DNA of 64,000 nucleotides from Diploptera punctata. Its lineage: Eukaryota > Arthropoda > Insecta > Blattodea > Blaberidae. Within the stretch, counting starts at the first letter, position 1; each line of letters opens with the position of its first letter. This document shows, in pieces, positions 9,676 through 21,600 of the stretch. The position numbers and the translations under genes are program-made. Below the pieces are notes generated by a model. That model worked only from the letters and a program-made list of their open reading frames with translations, was not told the origin of the DNA and did no database searches. Location of the stretch: positions 620,001 to 684,000 of the forward strand of contig JASPKZ010002333.1 in NCBI GenBank assembly GCA_030220185.1, read 5' to 3'.

Positions 9676-12600
9676 GTAAGATCAAAAATAATTTAACAAA
9701 CTCTAAAGTTAATTTATAAATTGAGTTGGATAAAATATTTTTACATCTCACCTCGTAAAGTTCCGTGTTTTCATAATATCAGTTTCAAAGGCCTTTGTCT
9801 TCATCATCAGTCAAATTCCAATAGTTGAAATTTTACTATTATTATAAAATAGGATATCAAAGCCTAGATTTTTAATTAGTTACTTAAATAGTATATTTTT
9901 AATTAGTTGTTTAAATAGTCTCATATTATAGGAAATATTAGTTAGTTTGGAACAGATTCATATAGTAACAATATACTGTTAGGAATTTGGTCCTGGAAAC
10001 ATCCAGAACAAAAAATACCGTTAGGGCAATTGAACTTGGTATGCTTGGAGAGAGAGGGAACGAAAAGTGGGGTGAACACCAAGCCTCAGAATAGACTTTA
10101 CAGTTAGGACTTCAGAGGGAGAAATAAAAGGATGGTCAGTGGATGAAGGTGGTCTGACTGTCGATAGAATTACTGGAGGTAAGTCTGCACCATGTTTTAT
10201 TCTTAATAGGATTTTGGGGATTTTTAGAAAGGAAACCAATATGGGTTTTAATACTACTTTATAGCTCGTGGATAGAAACAAATTGAAGTAGCTATGAAAG
10301 TAAGATAAGATATGAATATGTTACGATTAAGTCAGGTCATGTGGCGAAGTTTCAACCTACTATAGTATATTAAATTTGAAGAGAAAAATTTTCGCCTAGA
10401 CCGGGACTCGAACCCGGGACCCTTGGCTTTCCGGGCCAAGTGCTCTACCAACTGAGCTACCGAGGCGAGTTACGATCTAGACGCAAATTTTTCTCTTATA
10501 TACGTTGTAATTCCCTACTATAGTATAACCTCTCTCTTTCTCACCCAAAGATTATGTAATATAATAATTTAAGTTAGTCTAGTTAACTATATGTAATTAT
10601 ATTGGGCTTCCAATATAAACCCGGATCGGCCTCACGGGGTTTCACCCGTCAGGCAGCTCTCTCTCCTTGTCCGCATTTCACTCTGCCAGCCGCTTGTCCT
10701 TGAACTAGTCAGTTTACTATCGTTCGACAAGATGAGACGTCAGCTGACATTAGAGCAGCGCATTTATGTGTGTAAATGTTGTTATAAATACGAATCAGCT
10801 CGTCGCATTCGCGAGGAATTTATTCGGAACTTCCCTGGACAATTACCTCCTTCCAGATCGACAATCCACGATCTTGTGACTAAATTTGAGACCACTGGTT
10901 CAGTACAAAATAAGAAACACATGCGAAGGCATACGGTTCTCACCGAAGAAAAATTAGACGAAATTGGCAAAAATTTGGAACGTTCACCACAAATATCATT
11001 GCCGAAATTAGCACAACAAGTTGGGATTTCAGTATCTTCTGCACATACAGCAACAAAATTGTTAAAATTCAAACCTTACAAGTGTACACATGTTCATTGT
11101 CTAAACCAAGGTAATCCCATAGCCGTGTGCGTTATTGTGAGTAGTTTTTTCATCAGTGACTGAAGGGTTAATCGACCCTCAGCTTTTGTTCTTTACAGAC
11201 GAATCATGGTTCCACCTAAATGGTCGTGTGAACACTCACAATACTTGCTATTGGTGTTCTGAAAATCCAAATCGAATACAGGAAACGCCTCTTCATGATC
11301 AGAAAATTGGTGTTTGGTGTGCGATTAGCGCAAAGTGCATAATCGGTCCGATTTTCTACGAGAAGACTGTAACTGCAGAGAGATATCGAAATGACATTTT
11401 GACCCCATTTTTTCTTGAACTGACTGAAGAAGAGAAATCATATGGGTGGTTTCAACAAGATTCTGCTACTGCTCATACAGCAGAGGAGTCCATGAATAAA
11501 ATTAGGGAAGTGTTTGAAGATAGAGTGATTAGTGCTGGTGTATGGCCCCCTCGCTCCCCAGATCTAACAGTGTGTGATTTTTATTTGTGGGGTAGCCTGA
11601 AAGACAAAGTGTACAAAACAAATCCGCACACATGGGAAGAACTGAAGAACAACATAAGAAATGAAATCAGAAACTTGACAGTGCCCGACAGTGCGTGTCA
11701 ATCTAAATGTGTTTACTCGGTATAATGCCTGTTTAACTGCGGGGGACAACATTTCCAGCATTTTCTATAAGGTAAGAAACAGTTCAAGGACGGGTGGCAG
11801 GCAGGGTGAATTGCGGGAGGAAGAGACAGCACTGCATGCTGGGTGAAACTCCATGAGGCTGGTCTGGTTTTATATTGGAAGCCCGGTATATAAAGTTGTT
11901 CTTATAGTTTTAAATATAGTATATCACAGTTGTTTAATTATTCATTTATTCATCTCAACTAACCTCACTAATAAGTCATCAGCCATACCGCTCGGCTAGC
12001 AACAAATTCGTAGGTAAATCACACACTATCTTACTGTCACAATTAATCTATGTTCCAAAGGTCCTTTATGCCCTAAAATAAGCTTCAGAGCATGACAACC
12101 ATTACCATCATCTTCTGAACTGCCATCTGGTGCTGATTTAATGAACTTGGAGATTAAATTTTGCTTGCCCGAAACTTCAAAATCCAACAGTTAGAATTTG
12201 ACTGATGATGAAGGCAAAGGGCTTCGAAATTGGTATTGTGAAAACACGGAACTTATGAGGTGAGATGTAAAACATTTTATCCAACTTAATTTATAAATTG
12301 TAAATTGCCTCACAGTGTTACTTGCCACTGTAATTTGATTACATACATATGTTAATCATTGCATGTAATTATGTATGTGTGTGTTATAGTTATCTTCGAC
12401 TCCAGTCATTAACCTCTTTCCATTCTAGCAGACCTTGCATTTTTAGGTTTTAAATAAAGGTGAAGGCATCTAAAATAGGCTTTAAAAACTGCAAAGTAAG
12501 TTCTGAAGCAATATTTTAGACTTTTAAAAATATGTAATACCACATAATGTCACTATTATTAACAGCAAAAAGGATGCAAGAATTATGAAATTATTAAAGA

Positions 12601-15600
12601 AAATAATCAATTAACTGGAGGTCTTCATTTCTAAGTATAACATAACTTATATTACCCCTTTCTCTGGTGCCAAGATGGATAAATTGGTTGTCTGACATTG
12701 GCATGTTGTCACACATCCTTGTTTTGGTTACCTCTGTTCACTTCAGATGAAAAGTGTGCTGATGTGAGTTTATCAGGGTATTGAAGAAACCTTATCCTTG
12801 AACCCGAGCAGTATGTTTATTCAGCTGTTCCACGTGAGTTGGTGGATCACATTGTAAGTCTTACATATTGGTTACATGCTTTTGCATAAGTTCTGTTGAG
12901 TCCCTTCATGTCTTAATGTAGAAGCCATTCAATGTGTATTTGTGAATGATGATTCATTGCATTGAATGTGGGAACAAGAGAGTAAGGTAAAGGGAGGATT
13001 TATGCTTGGATGGGAATGAAGCCTGAATTAGCTCAGTGGTCAGAGCATTAGCACGGAAAACTAAAGGTTCAGGGTTCGATTCCTGATTCAGGCAAAAATC
13101 TTTCTAATATTTTTTAGTTGTTTCTTCACTCACCTCATACTTCTTAACTCTCAAGCAGACTCGAGTTTCTTCACTTCATTTGTGACATTCTCAATACTGT
13201 ATTACGTTCACAACTGATGTCCAACAGTCTCCTATCCTGCAGACTGACCTCAGACTTGCGGAGTTGGACATCAGTTGTGAACGTAATACAGCATTGAGAA
13301 TGTCACAAATGAAGTGAAGAAACTCGAGTCTGCTTGAGAGTTAAGAAGTATGAGGTGAGTGAAGAAACAACTAAAAAATATTTAAAAAAACCTCATAGTG
13401 TTATTTCCTACCTACATAACTTAATAAAAAAATCTTTCTCTTTACCATTGATTACATTAGTTTAGTTGTATATATTAATTTACTTATTTCAATCATAATA
13501 ATATCTTTAGCTTCTTAATATTACACAACTAAATTATTGTAATCAAATGGTAAAGAGAAAAACTTATGCCTGAACCGGGAATCGAACCCCGATTCCCGGT
13601 TCAGGCATAAGTTTTTCTCTTTACCATTTGATTACAATAATTTAGTTGTGTACTTTAATATACTTATTTCAATCATAGTAACAGCTTTAGCTTCTTAATA
13701 TTAATTTAATAAATTCTTAATATTAATTTAACTTTTATTATATATTAGAAAGTTATGCTATTATTCCCTATAAATTTCATCTTATAGCTATCAATAGCAA
13801 GGTCACAGAAAATTTATATTTCAGTGCATGTATTTCAGCTCTTTAAGTGACACTTAAATTGCTTGCAAGGCTACTGCAGGAAAGGGAAAGTGTTAAGGGA
13901 AGCATTAAAATGAACAGCTATTAAAAAGCTATTAATATAATTTTAAATACTACCATTACCAAGTTTAATATAAGTTATGTCAAAAATAGGTTTTTTAGAT
14001 AGAATCAAATTTAAGAATGAAAAATTAATATTTGAACCCTGGACCCCTAGTTCTACGTGCTAACATGCTGTCCATTACACCATTCAAATGACAATACAAA
14101 CATTAACATTTCTTTCAACTTATACAATTCTCGTGATGGCAGTGAAAGCTATTAGCCTTCAGACGAACGAAAATTGTTATAAGTTGAAAGAAATGTTAAT
14201 GTTTGTATCATCATTTGAATGGTGTAATGGACAGCACACTAGTATGTAGAACTAGGAGTCCAGGGTTAAAATCCTTGTTCAAACATTAATTTTTCTTTTC
14301 TTAAATTTGATTCTGTCCAGGATTAGAAAATGTTAAATCAAATAAAAATATGGAAGATAGGTTTTTTGTTTAAAATTTAAAAAATCAGAGACTACAACTT
14401 AATTCAGTATTTTTCTGTTAAGTTAAAAAGTTCCAGAAATTTTTTAAGACTTCCTAATTTTGAATTGGGGAAATTATATAAATTTAATTTTGAGGGGAAA
14501 AGCAATTATAACCAAAAAAACATACAAAATACAAGTCTAATGGGTAAAATATTAAATTTAGAGACAGTTAAACTCTTCCAGGTGGTATAATGTTTTATGA
14601 AACTTGTACCTAAATGAGTAGTTTAAAATCTTTCAGGGAAAAAAAAAGGTACAAAACCTAAAATCTGAGGTCTAATGATCACTTCTGGATCCAACGTTCA
14701 CATTTCAAGCATAGGTGAGATCAATTAATTTTTTCAGGATATAAAATTCCTGGTGAACATCAAGCCATTGGGCACAATGTTACAGATTTTCAGACAAAAA
14801 AGAAATGAAGATTTTGAAAAAAAAAATGGAAGAGTTCTATGAGCCAAATTTGTCAAAACTTACACGCTCAGATTTGAATTGTTCTTGAAATGACCTGTGA
14901 TGTTAAAGAGCATTGTTTAATAATATAAGCTATATGTGTTGTATCTAGTTTGATGCAGAGAATCAATCAATTTTTGTTTGAAACTAGCTGAGGACAACCT
15001 GATTCACTAGATTTATTTTTGGTATATCTGTGCAATTTTTTTTTCTAAATTAAATACATCATTTTTTGACTCTGCTGGTGAGGGGGGATCCAATTTTATA
15101 TCAACACTTATTTTGATTTTTTGTAGAACAAGTGCATTAAAATATTAAAATACTTATTTTCTTTTTCTTTTATTTTTGTTCTTTTTTCGGTGTAAACAAG
15201 TATCTTACATTATATTTGAAGAGAAAAATGTTCGCCTAGACCGGGACTCGAACCCGTATCTTACATACTAGGTAATTTCACAAAAATACATCTTTTCTCT
15301 TCTGTCTGATTATCTCTGCTCCATTGAGAATTTTCTCATAACAATGTTAAGTGTTAAATATATGTAGGAAATAACACTATGATGTTTCTTTTAATTATTA
15401 ATGAGTTTAATTGTTAATTTCTTAGGAAGTATGTGGTGAGTCAAAATATCCAACTCATTAACAATGCTAGATGTGCTCCTCTTTTTTCTTCTGTTTCATT
15501 TCTCTGCACCATCTTTTATCTTTGCAAAATGATTCAGGATCGCAAAAATTTTCTCTTACACTTTGACATTTTTTCTCTTTATGTTTTCATTTTTAAATTT

Positions 15601-18600
15601 GTATTTTTCATTTTCAAGCTCTTTACTTTCCAAATCTATACTTTCTAGATTTCCACTCAATATTCACTTTCTCTACATATTCATTGTTTTATTCAATATG
15701 TTTCCCGAGTATTTTCACATTCCTCTTCTACTTGATTGAGATTTTCTTATAACAATGCTTGATGTTAAATTTTTCTCTTCAAATTTAATTTGGCATTCGG
15801 TGAGAAGTGATAAATTTAATATTGAGTGCTAGACATGCTTCTCTTTCTTCTTCTGTTTCATTTCTCCATGGCATTTTTTTTCTTTGCGATACAATTCTTC
15901 ATTCTTCATTACATGTTTTCAGCCATAGCTGATGACATGATTCCATTGCATAGTTACAATACTTGAAGAGTTGATTGGTGATTTTTCCTATGTAAACTAT
16001 ATAGAAGCTTTGCAATTGTCCATAGCTTAGGTGTGGATAAGATCAATTGAAATGTTTCATCCAAATTTTGAGGTAAAAGTGTCTTTACAGTTAAAACATT
16101 TTGTCTGTTCTTATAGTTGTTTTTGTCGAACATATGTTTCAGGGCTTCTTAGCCCCATCTTCAGTGATTACAGACTGAATTTTCTCATGTTGTTGGCCCT
16201 GATTCTTGATTCCTATTACCCGTTCAAGGAGTAAGTACAGTTGTTGACGGAGGGCACTGCAGTTGTGTTTATGCAGGAATAGACACTGCTATCTATGAGT
16301 GCAGAGGGGAATGGGACGTGGGATGCTGACGTATACACTGCCTATATGACGTCACGTGTAGCGACAAACAGAGCTTCGTAATTCTTCCTCCTGCAGAGAT
16401 ATTTTGAATGACTAATATTCTCTCTGCCTCTGGTCCAATTAATGTACTAATGAGATTCCTTTCTGCGGGAATTTCAAAGTTCATAATTCTTTCCTTGTTC
16501 CTCTGTATATAAATTTTTTTCCCATATGGTTAGTTCATTTTTGTTTTCTAACTGTTTTAATAATTTTGTGTTTACATCTATTTTGTGTTTTTCTGACCAA
16601 ACATGATCAGCCACTGCAGATTTTTCTACTTCCCCTTTTTTTACATTCCTTACGTTCGTTAGTTCTAATGGTTAAATTTCTTTTTGTTTTCCCTATGTAT
16701 ATCTTATCACAGTCTGCATATTTTATTTGATATATTCCTGATTTTTTACCATCATCAATCTTTTTATTTTTATTAGTTTATTTAAACTGTAATCATTCTT
16801 TATTACTAAATTAATATTAAATTTTCTAAAAATATTTTGAAATTTGTCGTGTGCCCAAGGTTGATATGTGAATTTCCTGTATTTCTTCTCTTTTGGTTTT
16901 TCTATCTGAAGAGTGCTTTCGTTCCTCAATTTTTGTTTTCTGTACTTCTAAAAAAATGACTTTACAGTATTTCTATGACAATTTTTTAGATGTACAGTTC
17001 AGCAGAATACGTTCTAAATCCTCCTCTTTAGCTTGGCACAGTGGGTACATAGGTGAGTCATTTACGTTGAATCTATATAAATATGTATTAGGTACTATGT
17101 GACCAATTTTTGCTCTTGATGAAAATGTCTGCACATGCCGTGGAGTGTTGTCATACATTTGTTTTAAATTATTCGGTTTCTTCATAATTTTTCACTTTCT
17201 AGTTCTTTATTTTGCAGTTATCAAATTTGTAATGTGGCACAAGATGTCATAGGACTGGATGACCAAGATGAAATGTCGCACCATATGTGATGTGTGATCT
17301 TATTAGCTTATTCATTAGAATTTTTGCTGAGTAGAAAGGTACACTTTCTTATGGCCATTGCAGAATTGTAGCACCTTACTCAGCTAGTCCATCTGCTATT
17401 TCATTGCCATGTACATCACAGTGGGCAGGGATCCACTGTAGAATTATAATTTTTTTTAATGCAGTTTAGAATGCCCCTATTTTCTTAGTTAGAGATGTTG
17501 CTGGAAGACACTGTGATTAGGATAGCTGTTAGAGAGTCTGTCAATATGATAGCCTTTTGAAGTTCCTTTATTCTGATATTCTTATTATTAATTTAACACT
17601 TCTCACTGAAGGATAAATTATATTTGAAGAGACTGGGGTTTGAACCCAGGACCTTTGGCTTTCTAGGCCAATGCTCTACCACTGAACTACCTGAGAAACT
17701 CCAATCTAAATGAAAATTTTTCTCTTATACACTGTTAATTCCTGATTGCCAAATGCTACGTACATTTGCTCGATCATGCAAATAGCAGCTTCTTGTTAAA
17801 AAAAACATTTATTGGGAATTTAAACACTACTTTATAAAGCCAGTAGGGCTTCTTTTGATGTTTTTATTATTAATTTAACACTTCTCACTGAAAGATAAAT
17901 TATATTTGAAGAGAAAAATTATACACTCAGACTGGGGTTTGAACCCAGGACCTTTGGCTTTCTAGGCCAATGCTCTACCACTGAGCTACCTGAGAAACTC
18001 CAATCTAAATGAAAATTTTTCTCTTATACACTGTTAATTCCTGATTGCCAAATGCTACGTACATTTGCTCGATCATGTAAATAGCAGCTTCTTGTTTAAA
18101 AAAAACATTTATTGAGAATTTAAACACTACTTTATAAAGCCAGTAGGGCTTCTTTTGATGTTTTTATTATTAATTTAACACTTCTCACTGAAGGATAAAT
18201 TATATTTGAAGAGAAAAATTATACACTCAGACTGGGGTTTGAACCCAGGACGTTTTGGCTTTCTAAGCCAATGCTATACCACTGAGCTACCTGAGAAACT
18301 ATTTGGTAGTTCAGACAATTCCCTTTTGATAGCTAATATCTCTCCATCAAAATGGGTAATATTAGTTCCAAATGACACATAGGAATTGAAGAGTTACAGC
18401 TCCTATATCTTCTTCTCTACCATCTGTAAACACATGTAGCAGCTCTTTGTCAGGGTATAAGATAGTGGTTGTTTTAATGGCAACTGCTTTCATTTCTTGT
18501 GAAGCAAAAAAAAATGTTGGATGGCTTATTATAAAGAATGAGCAAAAATTGTTTTAATTTTTCTACAAATCTTAAGTTATATAGCAATGAAAAAAATATA

Positions 18601-21600
18601 TTTAATTCTTCAGGCATATATTTTTCTCTTCAAATAAAATATATATTTAATTATATTATTTTTAGTCTGATCATCTTACCTCAATATTAATGTTGATTTA
18701 TGTTCTTGAACATAATTTGGCAATTGCTACAAGTAGCGGCTCCAGGTTGAGGAACCAGCTATAACGGCTGGGGGACTCGACATGCTAACCACATGTCACC
18801 CCTACACTGGCTGTTGATCATCTACCTCTGTGATTGACACATGTGGATGTGAAGGGCCAGCAGCCGGCTGGTAAAAGGGCAACCGCTGAAAAGTGGAAAG
18901 ACCCTCAATCGGAATCGGAACATAAATCAACATTAATATTGAGGTAGGATGGTCAGACTAAAAATAATATAATTAAAATAACCTCAAAATATCACTTCCT
19001 AAAATTAAATATGTATATTTAATTATTTCATTGCAGGTCCATTGGCTATAATGAAGTAGCCAGCACAGCTGTAAAGGCATTTCATCCTCTATCTGCAGGA
19101 ATAATAGATCCTGAGGAAGAATCTTCAAATATACCACGGCCAGACTTTACTCAGATGATTCCATTTAAACCAAAAGCACAAACAATACCAGGGGACCATC
19201 CTGTACCAGGTAATATTACTTTATATTTTCTCTGCATGGCTTGAAAAATCTAGAAGGACCTTAACTTACCAGCCAGCTGCTGGCCTCACATTGCACATGT
19301 GTATTTTATAGATGATCGTCCAGCCAGTATAAGAGTGACATGTAATTAGATGTTGGGTCCCCAAACATTATAACAAGTGTCTCCAGTGTTCTTAGTCTTG
19401 CCATATCTTCCCGTTGATTACTTCCACCCATGTTACTCATCCTTTTTCCACATCTTGGTTCACTTCATTTATCCATCTAGTCCCAGATCTTCCTTTTAGT
19501 TGTCTGCCATTCAGTGAATTGTGAAGAAATTTCAAGAATTTAATAAAAATTGTAATGGGAAATAACACTATGGGGCAAATTATCAATACTACATAATTGA
19601 ATCGGACATTTTTTATGTACTTTACCTAATAAAAATATGTATTTCTCATCTGACTAGTTTCAAAGGCAATTGCATATACTATCAGCTAAACTCCCGACTA
19701 TTGAAATTGAGTTCTCATCATTACTAGCATACCTGCCACCTGGTGTGGGTCAAATGAACTTTGAGATCAAATCTTGCTCTCTGGGAACTTCAAAATACAT
19801 GGACCTTATTAAAAACTATAAATAATTGTTTAAAATCTATAAAACATATCATCCAAGAAAAATATAAGCTAAAAGTATCTATGAATGAATGAGTCACTTC
19901 TTATCTTACCTCATAGTTTATGTTTTCTTAAACATGGGAACTGCAGTTTTGAAGAGGATATCCCTCTCATTTTCAACCAATATTATGACTACTGGATTTT
20001 TGTTGGAATCTCCATCTATAACCTTGCCAACTGGTGTTGATTTGATGAACTTTGAGATCAGGTCCTGTTCATCGGGAATTTCAAAATTCATGGATCTAAA
20101 TTTGTTCTTCTGAATTTCATTAATTCATTAAATTAAGAACTTCATAATATTATTTCCTATATTTAACTATGAATAAAAGTATCTAACCTGACAAATCCAA
20201 AATATATGATTTTCTTAAAATACATAAAGATGGAAACACTGTTAATATATTGGTTCTTCATGTTATAATTTGAGTCCCTAGCCATAGCCGAGCAGTTTAA
20301 GGCATAGTGCAGAGCTACGGGACTTGCACTGGTTCGAGCCCCTGTGGGGGAAGAAGTATTCTCATGGAATTTCAGACTGTAGAATTGGTGCCCACCCAGC
20401 AATATGAGGAATTTGGGTAGCTACAATATGTAGTGACTCCAGGTTGTGAAAACCAGCTGTAAAAAAACAGCCATTAGAGTTGGTCAGCATGTCAGGTCCA
20501 ACTGATATGCCAACCTCATGTGACCCCTATTCTGTCTGGATGATCGTGCACCTCTGTGATTATAACACATATGAATGAGAGGCCAGCAACCAAGCTGCAA
20601 AGCCAAGAAACTTATAGGCCTGTTGCACCATGGAGTTATAATTTGTCAAAATGGTTAATTAAAAAGTTCAAAGCTTTTCCATAATTTGAGAACAGAAAAC
20701 TTACTAAAATTAGCTGAAAAATTTAAAAAGTCATACTAGAGCCTATTGGAAGATGGGTTTTCTTTAAGGAATTGGAAACTCGCTAAATTAATTGAAGAAT
20801 TAAAAAAAAAGGTCACACTAGAACCTACTGACTTTCATTTGACTTTATTGCCTTATTTCCTAGCATCCCAGTGATAAGAAGTTACATATTTTAAAAAAAA
20901 GTTACTTTCTTTAAAATTAAAACAGAAGTAATAGAAGAATGTATAAGCCTAACAAAACTTTTAGTCCACCGCTGTGGTCTCGGGGTAGCGTGCTGCCTTA
21001 TCACGCAGCAGGCGCTGGTTCGATCCCCAGTCGTGACAGTTTTTTTTGGGTGAGGTTTTATCGGGGTTTTTCCTCACCTGTAAGACAAATGTCAGGAAAA
21101 CTTTAAGGACCAAACGGTCCCCGAAATCATATGGCCATCGTAATCATCATCATTCATACTCATCTTAGGTTAAGCTTAAGATTAGGGACTCTCCTGGTGC
21201 ACCATTATCACATCACCACCCATCATATCATCGGGGCAACGTAACCCCGCCTTCCAGGTGCCCCAACCTCAGAAGTGAGTTACAAGTATGCCATACCAGG
21301 AGAGAAACCAGGAATGTCGAAAGATAAACCTGGGGCATTTAAAAAAAAACAATTCTTCACATTCAATGAAAAATGTTATAGACAGATTTGAGGTTTGGCA
21401 ATGATGTATTACCAAAGATTACAAAAGTAGATTCAAAATATAATGCAATACTAACCTTTACAAATCACATTTCTACAATGAACATTATAACATTGAGACT
21501 ACATAAATTGTTGCTGTCATGAAATATTTTGAAATTTTATTATATCTCACTGGTAAAATTTGAACATGAAACTGAAGGTAGAAAATTAACTTTACATCCA

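Noticed and set aside
13021..13093. Functional tRNA gene
   Set aside because: Acceptor and T arms pair well, but the anticodon loop ACGGAAA lacks U33 and the sequence belongs to a multi-copy repeat with tandem and inverted copies.
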